Assembly: GCF_002263495.1 (NCBI RefSeq)
Contig: NZ_CP022753.1
Span: forward strand, 5,882,312 to 5,946,311
From: Nocardiopsis gilva YIM 90087
GTDB lineage: Bacteria > Actinomycetota > Actinomycetes > Streptosporangiales > Streptosporangiaceae
Reading direction: 5' to 3'
Length of the DNA: 64,000 nucleotides
Made by a program: the position numbers and the translations under genes
Notes under the pieces: model-generated
Told to the model about the DNA's origin: nothing
Databases searched by the model: none
The model's input: only the letters and a program-made list of their open reading frames with translations
Shown: positions 36,272 to 43,987 of the stretch, piece by piece
Numbering within the stretch: the first letter of the stretch is position 1
Layout: every line of letters starts with the position of its first letter

Positions 36272-36901
36272 ATGCCCGTGAGCGGGAACGTCATCGACCT
36301 GTCCAGAAGCCCGCAGGCCCGGACCGACGCCCACTACCTCCCCTCCTACACGGTGCTCGGCACCCCCATCGACATCGACAACCCCCGCTTCACCAACCCG
36401 CACGTCACAGGTGACTGGGACACATTCAGCCCCAACCCCAGCATCTATGGCTGGGCCGTGACCGTGGGCAACATCGATGTCGTCAGCGCCGCCTACGCCC
36501 AGACCGGCAACAGCTCCCAGGCCGTCAACCTCAACGGCACCGAGGTCGGCGAGATCCAGCAGGACCTGCTCACCCTCCCCGGCTACTGGGTCACGATCAA
36601 ACTCCGGGCCGGCCACAACGCCTACGGCAGCTGCGAGAACAAGCTCGCCCGGTTCTGGATCCAGGTCAACGACGACGTCTCCACCCGCGTCACCTACAAC
36701 CTCGGAAAACTCGCCGACCTCGTCGACGAGCCCGACAAGCAGAACTACTGGCACGAGGTCACCTACGAGTTCCGCGCCCGCGGCTTCGACTACCTCCAGC
36801 TGCACGGCGATCCCGACCCCGACAGCGGCGGTGTCTGCGGCGCGCTCGTCACCGAGGTCCGCGGCTTCCAGCGAGCGCTGACGGCCCCCGCCCCGGCTTA
36901 G
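36272..36901 (+). CDS. DUF642-like (choice-of-anchor C) beta-sandwich protein
   Basis: A 209-residue protein resembling the galactose-binding-like DUF642 domain: SIYGWAVTVGNIDVVSA, then NSSQAVNLNGTEVGEIQQDL and LPGYWVTIKLRAGHN, ending with two cysteines. In bacteria this domain is usually secreted, yet no signal peptide is visible after the ATG at 36272 (MPVSGNVIDLSRSP). AAAGGA six bases upstream supports that start. It may be exported by a non-Sec route or act inside the cell. It is preceded by a 180-base promoter region shared with the divergent membrane protein. Confidence 0.7.
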   Translation: MPVSGNVIDLSRSPQARTDAHYLPSYTVLGTPIDIDNPRFTNPHVTGDWDTFSPNPSIYGWAVTVGNIDVVSAAYAQTGNSSQAVNLNGTEVGEIQQDLLTLPGYWVTIKLRAGHNAYGSCENKLARFWIQVNDDVSTRVTYNLGKLADLVDEPDKQNYWHEVTYEFRARGFDYLQLHGDPDPDSGGVCGALVTEVRGFQRALTAPAPA

Positions 36902-37079
36902 GCCGCGGCGCAGAGCCGCGCCAGCTACATCACATCATCTAGCCCGGGTTCGACTGTCATGGCGCGGCGCCCACGTCCCCAGCACGGATTCGCAGAGACC
37001 GACGTGCCGTGGAGCGTGCGGCGCCGGGAGTACTCCGAGGGCCGCGTCGACCTCTGCCGCGAGCAGTGCCGAAAGCGAA

Positions 37080-37111
37080 AACGGCCCCTTCCGAGATCGG
37101 AAGGGGCCGTT
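37080..37111 (-). terminator. Terminator of tRNA-Thr
   Basis: A 15-bp inverted repeat (AACGGCCCCTTCCGA and complement) with a minimal loop, followed on the minus strand by TTTTCGCTTTCGG. It lies just downstream of the tRNA. Confidence 0.85.
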
Positions 37112-37119
37112 GACCTGAG

Positions 37120-37192
37120 AGCCGCCTGTCGGAATCGAACCGACGACCTATTCATTACGAGTGAATCGCTCTACCGACTGAGCTAAGGCGGC
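37120..37192 (-). tRNA. tRNA-Thr (anticodon CGU)
   Basis: A full cloverleaf on the minus strand: acceptor GCCGCCT with AGGCGGC, D-arm GCTC/GAGC, anticodon stem ATTCA/TGAAT with loop CTCGTAA (anticodon CGU) and T-arm GTCGG TTCGATT CCGAC. CCA is not encoded. A U-tract terminator follows. No integrase remnant is evident at its 3' end. Confidence 0.96.
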
Positions 37193-37307
37193 CGAACCCC
37201 GGCATCGCGCGCGAGGCAGGGACCAGTCTAGCGTGCTCTGGGACCTGCCTTGTACACGATTTCCCTCGCACGGCTCTGCTCCCCATCGCCGCACCCGGCC
37301 GCGCGCC

Positions 37308-38849
37308 TCACTCGGTGCAGACCGTGCCGTCGTCCGGCGGTGTCCCCTCCAAGAGGTAGGCGTCCACGGCGTCGTCGACGCACAGGCTGCCTTTCCGGTA
37401 GCCGGTGTGGCCGTCGCCCTCCCGGGTGAGCAGGACCCCCGACTCCAGTCCCTTGGCCAGGCGCTCCGCCCACTCATACGGGGTCGCCGAGTCGCGCGTG
37501 GTGCCGATGACGAGGATCGGCGCCGCCCCGGGCGCGTCCATCGGCTCGGGCTCGGCCACCGCCTCCTCCGGCCAGTAGGCGCACGTCAAAGCGCCCCACG
37601 TCAGCGACGGCCCGAAGACGGGGGCCTCCTCCGCCGCCTGGTCCACCGCCTCCTCATAGGCGCCGATGTCGCGCGGGCTGGGGTGGTCGGAGCAGTTCAC
37701 CGCCACGAGCGCGGCGGCGGAGTTCTCGTAGGAGTCCTCGTCAGCCCGCTCATAGAGGTCGTCGCCGAGCATCAGCAGGGCCGTGCCGTCGCCCTCGAAC
37801 GCGTCGGCCAGCGCGGAGCGCACCCGCGGCCAGAAGCTCTCGCTGTACAGGGCGGCCATCACCCCCAGCTCGGCCCGGGTCCGGTTCACCTCGCGGCCGT
37901 CTCCGGTCGTGTTGCGCAGCGGCTTCTCCCCGGCCTTCTCCATCAGGCCGACGAGCTTGCCGACGCCGTCCTCCACGCTCGCGTCCTCATCTCCCAGTGG
38001 GCACTCCGTCGTGTCGAGGCAGTCCGCGACGAACGCGCGCAGCGCCGTCTCGAACCCCTGCGCCTGCTGGACGCTCAGCTCCAGCTGGTCCATGGCCGGG
38101 TCGATCGCTCCGTCGAGCACCAGCGCACGCACCCGCTCCGGAAACAGGTCGGCGTACTGCGTGCCGATGTAGGTGCCATACGACTTTCCGAGGAAGGTGA
38201 GGCCCTCGTCGCCGAGGACCGCGCGCAGCACATCCATGTCCCGCGCCACGTTGGCCGTCCCCACGTGCAGCATCAGGTCGCCGGACTGCTCCCGGCAGCC
38301 CTCGACGAACGCGCGGTTCTCCGCCTCCAGTTCCTTCAGCCCGGCGGCGGACACGTCGGCGGGGTCGGCGCCATCGCCCTCGCTGTCGTAGTCCATGGCG
38401 ATGAACTCGTCCAGCTCGCCAGAGTCCAGGCAGGTCAGCGGAGCGCTGCGGCCGACCCCCCGCGGGTCGAACCCGACCACGTCGAAGCGCTCCCGGACCT
38501 GCCGGCTGACCGCGCCGGTGGCCGCGTCCACGTACTCGTACCCGGACCCGCCCGGCCCGCCGGGGTTGACGACCAGTGATCCCAGGACGTCGGACCCCGA
38601 CGCGGGCAGCCGCTTGACCGCGATCTCCAGCCGTTCGCCGCCGGGGTCGTCGTAGTCGAGCGGGACCTCATAGCCGCCGCACTCGAAGCCCTCGCCGCAC
38701 TCCCGCCAGTCGATGTCCTGCTGGTAGAAGGCGGCCAGCCGGTCGCTGTCCCCGCCCTCGTCCCCGTCGACCGCCGGCGTGGTGGGGGTGCACCCCGTCG
38801 CCACCAGGACCAGCGCGAGGGCGCCGCCGACCCAACCGGATCTGATCAC
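37308..38849 (-). CDS. Secreted alpha/beta hydrolase lipoprotein, tripeptidyl aminopeptidase (TAP) type
   Basis: A 513-residue exported hydrolase. The signal peptide ends in a lipobox (LVATGC), so it is probably lipid-anchored outside. The catalytic domain has the oxyanion segment VVNPGGPGGSGYEY, the nucleophile GKSYGTYIG and DGAIDPAMDQ. The TAP-like C-terminal part has VIGTTRDSATPYEWA (acid) and GDGHTGYRKGS (histidine). Related Streptomyces enzymes cleave tripeptides from protein N-termini. The GTG at 38849 overlaps the ricT-like stop (GTGA), an unexpected coupling of an exported hydrolase with a cytoplasmic protein. Confidence 0.9.
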   Translation of the reverse strand: MIRSGWVGGALALVLVATGCTPTTPAVDGDEGGDSDRLAAFYQQDIDWRECGEGFECGGYEVPLDYDDPGGERLEIAVKRLPASGSDVLGSLVVNPGGPGGSGYEYVDAATGAVSRQVRERFDVVGFDPRGVGRSAPLTCLDSGELDEFIAMDYDSEGDGADPADVSAAGLKELEAENRAFVEGCREQSGDLMLHVGTANVARDMDVLRAVLGDEGLTFLGKSYGTYIGTQYADLFPERVRALVLDGAIDPAMDQLELSVQQAQGFETALRAFVADCLDTTECPLGDEDASVEDGVGKLVGLMEKAGEKPLRNTTGDGREVNRTRAELGVMAALYSESFWPRVRSALADAFEGDGTALLMLGDDLYERADEDSYENSAAALVAVNCSDHPSPRDIGAYEEAVDQAAEEAPVFGPSLTWGALTCAYWPEEAVAEPEPMDAPGAAPILVIGTTRDSATPYEWAERLAKGLESGVLLTREGDGHTGYRKGSLCVDDAVDAYLLEGTPPDDGTVCTE

Positions 38850-39691
38850 TGGGCTCCGTTCTCGTCCTCGGCACGTTCATTCCGGGCGTGGTCGTAGGCT
38901 TGCCGCGGCCCGCAGACCGAGGCGCGGTCGCAGGCGCACCGCCGCCCTCCGTCGTTGAGCCGGACCACGACCCTATCCGCGGGCGGGTCGTGCCCGACCA
39001 CGACACCGTCGCCCTCCGGCGTGCCCACCTCGGCGCCCGTCCGCGGGGCATCGGCGCGGAACTCGGCATAGAGCGGATGCTCGAATTTCAAGCAGCACAT
39101 CAGTCTGCCGCACGCACCGGAAATGCGCATGGGGTTCACCGGCAGGTCCTGGTCCTTGGCCATGCGGAGCGACACCGGTTCGAACTCGGTGAGGAAGGTG
39201 GCGCAGCACAGGTCCCGGCCGCACGAGCCGATGCCGCCCTGCAACCGCGCCTCGTCGCGCGCGCCGACCTGGCGCAGCTCCACCCGGGCGTCCAGCCTCC
39301 GGGAGAGCTCGCGCGGGATGCCGCGGAAGTCGACCCGCCGCGCGGCCGTGAAGTACACCAGGAAGACGCGGTCGGCGTAGTCGATACCGACGACCTTGAT
39401 GGGCAGGCGCCGCTCCCGCAGCACCCGCTTGACCACCGCCCGTGCCTCCGCCCGGCGGCGTCGGTTGCGTTCGTCGCGCGCGACGTCGGCCTCCGTCGCG
39501 ATCCCCGCGCAGACGGGTAAGCCCTCGACGTCCTCGCTCACCCACTGCGGCGCCCAGACGCACTCGGCCACCTCGGGACCGGCGTCCGTGGGCACCAGGA
39601 CCCTGTCACCCACCGCCGGGCTCACATCGCCCGGATCGAGGTAGTAGAGCCGCCCGTACCGCTCAAAGCTGACCGCCATCATCATGCCCAC
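38846..39691 (-). CDS. PSP1 / RicT (YaaT)-like regulatory protein
   Basis: A 281-residue PSP1-domain protein with a cysteine-rich core: GGIGSCGRDLCCATFLTEFE, then SGACGRLMCCLKFEHPLY. In Bacillus RicT forms a complex with RicA and RicF that assists RNase Y; the actinobacterial protein sits near holB and tmk as here. Iron-sulfur binding through the four cysteines is known for the Bacillus complex and is inferred here. The start is GTG at 39691, or one of three consecutive ATG codons at 39685-39679. Confidence 0.88.
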   Translation of the reverse strand: MGMMMAVSFERYGRLYYLDPGDVSPAVGDRVLVPTDAGPEVAECVWAPQWVSEDVEGLPVCAGIATEADVARDERNRRRRAEARAVVKRVLRERRLPIKVVGIDYADRVFLVYFTAARRVDFRGIPRELSRRLDARVELRQVGARDEARLQGGIGSCGRDLCCATFLTEFEPVSLRMAKDQDLPVNPMRISGACGRLMCCLKFEHPLYAEFRADAPRTGAEVGTPEGDGVVVGHDPPADRVVVRLNDGGRRCACDRASVCGPRQAYDHARNERAEDENGAQ

Positions 39692-39793
39692 GCGCTCACC
39701 CTATGATCGCGGTCACATCAGCGGGGCGCGTTCCGGTGTCACGATCGTGTTCTCGCGGTCACCCCGAGTGCGGCGGCGCCTGCCGCGGCGGCC

Positions 39794-40966
39794 TCACGCC
39801 GTGTAGAGCGCAGCCGTCATCGCCTCCATGGCGATCTGCGGGTGCACGTTTGCGCCGATGCGCTCGCGGCACTCCATGATGGCGTCGATCCGGCGCAGGG
39901 TGGACTCGGGTGAGGACGCCCGGGCGACGCGCGTCAGGTCGGTCTGCTGACTGGCGGTCGACAGCTCCACCCGCGCGCCCAGCTGCATGGCCAGGACGTC
40001 GCGGTAGAAGGCGACCAGGTCCATCAGCGCGACGTCATAGGTGTCGCGCTTGATCCTGGTCGCGCGCCGCTTCTGCCGTTCCTCCAGGTCCTTGAGGGCA
40101 CCCGCCGCCCCCCGGACGGCCTTGGCGACGCCCTTGCCGGTCGCGCCCTCGCCGTAGGCCGCCTTGAGGTCGGACTTCTCCGCCTCGTCGAGGGCACTCG
40201 TGGTGGCCTTCGCCTCGGACTCGGCCAGCTCATACAGCCGTGCGGCGGCGGACACGCAGGCGCCCAGCCCGTCCAGGCGGGCGGGGATCGCCAGCACCTC
40301 CGAGCGGCGCTGGCGCGCCTCCTCATCGGTGGCCAGGCGCCGCGCCCGCTCGATCTGGCCCGCGGAGGCCCGCGCCGCTTCGGCCGCCGTGACCGGGTCC
40401 ACGCCGTCGCGGTGGACCAGCGCGTCGAGCACCGCCTGGGTCGTGGGCGTGCGCAGGGCTACCAGGCGGCAGCGGGAGCGGATGGTGACCAGCATGTCCT
40501 CGGCAGTGGGCGTGCACAGCAGCCATACCGTCCGCGGGGAGGGTTCCTCCACGGCCTTGAGGAGGGCGTTGGAGGCGGCCTCGGTCGCGCGGTCGGCGTC
40601 CTCGAAGAGCACGATCCGGAAGCGGCCCCCGGACGCGCTTGACGCCGCCTTCAGCACCAGCTCGCGGGTCTGGGCGACCCCGAAGCTCAGCCCGCTGGGC
40701 CGGATGAAGAGGACGTCGGCGTGCGTACCGGTGAGGACCTGGTGGCAGGAGTCGCACTGCCCGCAACCACCGTCGCGGCACTGCAACGCGGCGGCGAACG
40801 CGCGCGCGGCGTCGGCGCGGCCGGCCCCGGGCGGACCGGTGAACAGCCAGGCGTGCGTCATCCCGCCGCCCGCACCACCGGCCAGCTGCTCGTCCGCCGC
40901 GTGCACGGCCGAACGCAGCTGCTCGATCACCGTGTCCTGGCCCACCAGGTCATCGAAGACACTCAT
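39794..40966 (-). CDS. holB: DNA polymerase III delta' subunit
   Basis: Clamp-loader subunit of the replicative polymerase. The 390-residue protein has the degenerate P-loop LFTGPPGAGRADAARA (Lys replaced by Arg, as usual for delta'), a zinc-binding CRDGGCGQCDSCHQ segment near residues 62-75, FEDADRATEAASNALLKAVE and the arginine-finger-type SRC in TIRSRCRLVAL. The start ATG at 40966 opens MSVFDDLVGQD. It follows the MFS-thymidylate kinase gene by about 150 bases and precedes the ricT-like gene, a usual actinobacterial order. Confidence 0.94.
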   Translation of the reverse strand: MSVFDDLVGQDTVIEQLRSAVHAADEQLAGGAGGGMTHAWLFTGPPGAGRADAARAFAAALQCRDGGCGQCDSCHQVLTGTHADVLFIRPSGLSFGVAQTRELVLKAASSASGGRFRIVLFEDADRATEAASNALLKAVEEPSPRTVWLLCTPTAEDMLVTIRSRCRLVALRTPTTQAVLDALVHRDGVDPVTAAEAARASAGQIERARRLATDEEARQRRSEVLAIPARLDGLGACVSAAARLYELAESEAKATTSALDEAEKSDLKAAYGEGATGKGVAKAVRGAAGALKDLEERQKRRATRIKRDTYDVALMDLVAFYRDVLAMQLGARVELSTASQQTDLTRVARASSPESTLRRIDAIMECRERIGANVHPQIAMEAMTAALYTA

Positions 40967-41119
40967 CGCCCCTCAGCATAGGCGCCGCCACCCACGTAAA
41001 GGGCTCCGACGACGAAGCCCCGGCGTGCTCCCGCTGTCGACGGGTGCGCGCCGGGGCCGAACGGCTGACGCGGCGCCGGGGTCAGCGCACTCACCTCGCG
41101 CTCCCACCCCGGCACACGG

Positions 41120-43036
41120 TCACTCCTTGATGATCGGCATCATCCCCGTGATCGCCTCGGCGTCCTGCGGGACGGGGTCGGGCAGGATCGGCCGGACCCG
41201 GCGCTGGATCTCCCGGGTGATGTCCTCCTGCGCTCCCTGGGCGTCGACGACCAGGTAGCGCTCGGGCTCGCCCTCGGCGAGCCGACGGAAACCGGCCCGG
41301 ACGCGCTCATGGAAGTCCTCGGACTCCGACTCGATGCGGTCGGTGGTCCCGCCGAGCCGCGCCAGGCCGGAAGCGGGCGGAACGTCGAGCAGGACGGTGA
41401 GGTCGGGGACGAGCTCGTCGGTGGCCCACTCGTTGATCCGGCGGATCTCCCCGACCGACAGCTCGCGTCCGGCCCCCTGGTAGGCGAGCGTGGAGTCGAC
41501 GTAGCGGTCGCTGATGACGATCGCCCCGCGGCGCAGGGCCGGGAGGATCACCTGGGACACGTGGTCGGCGCGGTCGGCCCCGTACAGCAGCGCTTCGGCC
41601 CGCGGGGACATGCCCGTCTGGTCCTTGTCGAGCAGGAGCGCACGCAGCCGCATGCCGAGCTTGGTGGAGCCCGGCTCGCGGGTCGTCACGACCTCGAAGC
41701 CCTCGTCGCGCAGCCAGATCGACAGCTGGCGCGCCTGCGTGGACTTTCCGGCGCCCTCGCCGCCCTCCAGGACGATGAAGGTGCCCGGGAGCCGCTCGTC
41801 CTCCTTCTCCGGGCCGACCGGAACGCCGCGCAGGACCGCGATCAGCTCGGCGAACAGCGAGACCTCGGAGCCCTCGTCCACCTGACGGTAGGAGAGCACG
41901 GCCAGCAGGAGCGCCGTCAACCCGGCGAGCACGAGCACCGCGCCGGCGCCCAGGACGTCGTAGCCGAGATCGCGGACGTCGAGGCGGTGGTCGCCGATGA
42001 GCCCGGCGATCAGCGGTGCGACCGTGAGCGAGACCAGCAGCAGCACCCGGGCGGCGGTGTGCAGGAACGCGAGGGTGCGCTCACGGAGGTCGCCCTCGAT
42101 CTCCCGCGCCAGCAGGCCCGTGCCGATGACCCAGGCGATCCCGACGCCCACACCGGTGATCGAGGCCAGGACGGCGGCCAGCACCATGTTCGGAATCAGG
42201 CCGGTGAGCAGGAGGGCGGCACCGGAGACGCCGACGCTGAGGGCGAAGAGGCGACGGCGGTTGAGGGCGCGCAGCACGCGGGGGCCGACGAAGGCGCCCA
42301 GCGCCATCCCGGCGGAGACGGCCGCGAACAGGACGCCGAACCCGGCGTTGCCCGCGGCCAGGCGGTCCACGAGGATCCGGCCGACGCCGATGACGACGAC
42401 GCTGGTCGCGAAGGCGCCGAGCATGCCCAGGAGCAGCCCGCGCACCAGCGGGGTGATCCCGGCGAAGCGCATGCCGTCCCAGAACGTGCGGAGCATGTTC
42501 TCCGGAACGCGTCCGGGGGTCACCGCGGGACGCGGGGACGCCGCACCCTGCCGCGGCGGCTGTCCCTGCTGCCCGCCCGACGGGCCCGGGGGAACCTGGG
42601 CGGCCGACGGCGTCGGCGGAGCCGGCCGCTCCCGCTCCTGGCCCCGATCGCCCCCGGCGGCTAGCTCGGAGGTCCCGGACGTCGAGATGCGCTCCGTGGT
42701 CTCGTCACCGGCGCCGAGGTGGGGAACCTGCTCGGTGGTCTCCTCGCCCGCGCCGAGGTGCTGGATCTCCTCGGTCGTCTCCTCACCCGCTCCCAGGTGG
42801 CCGATCTGCTCCGTGCGCTCGTCATCCGACGAGCCCAGCGGGGCGATCTCTGCGGTCTTCTCGTCTCCCGAGGCCGGGATGGCCGCGGCCGGAGGGGCGG
42901 TCGGGCCTGCGGGGTCGTCGGCGGCTCGGGAGCCCCGACGGGGCGGGACCGCCCGCCCCGGCCCGCTGGCTCGGCGCGCCCGGCGTGGCACCCGGCAGCC
43001 GCCAGTCGACGACGGCCGCGGCGAGGAAGGCGACAC
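41120..43036 (-). CDS. tmk: Thymidylate kinase with MFS second half (downstream frame of a shifted gene)
   Basis: Phosphorylates dTMP to dTDP. The last 210 residues are the kinase: FIVLEGGEGAGKSTQARQ (P-loop), TTREPGSTKLG, SDRYVDSTLAYQGAGR and the LID region. Ahead of it, residues about 180-410 form six membrane helices, the second half of a major facilitator protein (from FWDGMRFAGITPLVRGLLLG). Fused MFS-Tmk proteins exist in other actinobacteria. Here the first half of the transporter is in another frame, and the frames meet near 42940. The listed 5' end is simply the first start in this frame; a real independent start is unknown (an ATG at about 42496 is one candidate). Confidence 0.85.
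   Translation of the reverse strand: MSPSSPRPSSTGGCRVPRRARRASGPGRAVPPRRGSRAADDPAGPTAPPAAAIPASGDEKTAEIAPLGSSDDERTEQIGHLGAGEETTEEIQHLGAGEETTEQVPHLGAGDETTERISTSGTSELAAGGDRGQERERPAPPTPSAAQVPPGPSGGQQGQPPRQGAASPRPAVTPGRVPENMLRTFWDGMRFAGITPLVRGLLLGMLGAFATSVVVIGVGRILVDRLAAGNAGFGVLFAAVSAGMALGAFVGPRVLRALNRRRLFALSVGVSGAALLLTGLIPNMVLAAVLASITGVGVGIAWVIGTGLLAREIEGDLRERTLAFLHTAARVLLLVSLTVAPLIAGLIGDHRLDVRDLGYDVLGAGAVLVLAGLTALLLAVLSYRQVDEGSEVSLFAELIAVLRGVPVGPEKEDERLPGTFIVLEGGEGAGKSTQARQLSIWLRDEGFEVVTTREPGSTKLGMRLRALLLDKDQTGMSPRAEALLYGADRADHVSQVILPALRRGAIVISDRYVDSTLAYQGAGRELSVGEIRRINEWATDELVPDLTVLLDVPPASGLARLGGTTDRIESESEDFHERVRAGFRRLAEGEPERYLVVDAQGAQEDITREIQRRVRPILPDPVPQDAEAITGMMPIIKE
42683..42840 (-). repeat. 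39-bp tandem repeats encoding a 13-residue acidic repeat
   Basis: The linker of the MFS-Tmk gene holds about four copies of a 39-bp unit (starts near 42711, 42750, 42789) encoding variants of HLGAGEETTEQIP. The copies differ at synonymous and a few coding positions. They lie close to the frame change, so slippage or recombination in this tract may be relevant. Confidence 0.75.
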
Positions 43037-43634
43037 CGTTGGCGTACAGCGCGATGTCGGCCGCGGGGGTGTCCAGTGCTGGGAACAGCCCGGCGAGCAG
43101 GACGCTGACGGACGCCAGAAGCGCGAAGAGCACCGCGGCCGCCGGCGCGGCGCCGTAGCCGGTGATCAGGCTGATGCGGTCGGCCTGCCGCAGCTTGGCC
43201 TTGGGAACCAGGTCGGGTACGAGCGCGTCCTTGGCCGGCGCCCAGAACAGCGTGACGACGGCGGTCAGGAAGGCGGCGACCAGCAGCCAGTCGACCCGTC
43301 CCACCAGCGGGACGGAGATGTAGAGGAGGGCGCGCAGCGCGTCGCCGACCACCATGGTGAGTCGGCGGTCGACACGGTCGACCAGCAGCCCGGCGAACGG
43401 GCTGAACAGGATCGGCGGCGCGAGTTTGAGCACCGCCACGCCGCTGACAGCCGCGTACTGCGTGAACGAACCGCTGTCGTGGGTCAGGGCCGCCGCCAGC
43501 GACATCAGGGCCAGCAGGCCGAGCCAGTCGCCGAGGCTGGACAGCGAAAGCGAGACCCACAACCGGCGGAACGGCGTGATCTTGAGGACATCGCGCGCCT
43601 CGTCCGGCGCTCCAGGGGGTGCAGATCTGCTCAT
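42822..43634 (-). CDS. MFS transporter first half (upstream frame of the shifted MFS-tmk gene)
   Basis: 270 codons starting at ATG 43634 (MSRSAPPGAPDEARDV). The sequence has six membrane helices typical of the first half of a major facilitator: FRRLWVSLSLSSLGDWLGLL, AGLLVDRVDRRLTMVVGDAL and FLTAVVTLFWAPAKDALVPD. After about residue 228 the frame turns into R/P-rich nonsense and stops at 42822. A +1 shift near 42923-42960, in a C/G-run-rich stretch, would join it to the tmk frame and give one protein of roughly 830 residues. Either the gene is truly broken and tmk is re-initiated, or there is a sequencing error. Confidence 0.75.
   Translation of the reverse strand: MSRSAPPGAPDEARDVLKITPFRRLWVSLSLSSLGDWLGLLALMSLAAALTHDSGSFTQYAAVSGVAVLKLAPPILFSPFAGLLVDRVDRRLTMVVGDALRALLYISVPLVGRVDWLLVAAFLTAVVTLFWAPAKDALVPDLVPKAKLRQADRISLITGYGAAPAAAVLFALLASVSVLLAGLFPALDTPAADIALYANGVAFLAAAVVDWRLPGATPGAPSQRAGAGGPAPSGLPSRRRPRRPDRPSGRGHPGLGRREDRRDRPAGLVG
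42923..42960 (-). other. Inferred frame-change site in MFS-tmk
   Basis: Within the minus-strand stretch around GGTCCCGCCCCGTCGGGG, the upstream frame (AGAGGPAPSG) loses protein-like sequence while the frame one base later (RAADDPAGPTAPP) continues into the linker and kinase. Skipping one base restores a single reading frame. Confidence 0.6.
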
Positions 43635-43987
43635 AACGATTAAGAGTAGCGACGCTTCCGGTCGGGAACAGATGATCAGGCGCTGGCCGCACCAGCACGG
43701 GGAAGGCGGGGTGGCGCAAGCGGCCGCCCCGACGCGGATGTGCCGCGCGACCTGGGGGCATGGATGATTCGCGGCACCCGATCCGGGATACGGCTCAGGG
43801 GTGCCGCACGCACGATGCCGCGGACCTCCGGATCGGCTGTCCGCGGCACTGTACTGCCGGGCGGGCTCGGGCGGCTACCCCGCGGGGCGCCCTGTTGCCC
43901 GTCTCTCCTCCATGTTCGACCATGTCGGCTCCCTCGGCAGCGCTTCGAGGAAGCGGAGCGAAGAAATTCCGGCCGTCGCGAGGCGAT
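43635..43987. other. Intergenic region downstream of topA with two hairpins
   Basis: About 350 bases without a supported gene. Two stems stand out: GTGCCGCG/CGCGGCAC at 43740-43777 and TGCCGCGGAC/GTCCGCGGCA at 43816-43848. They may terminate topA transcription; the region must also contain the promoter of the MFS-tmk gene. Confidence 0.5.

Noticed and set aside
37120-37192. tRNA-Thr as an integration site
   Set aside because: No integrase remnant, repeat of the tRNA end or composition change was seen next to it.
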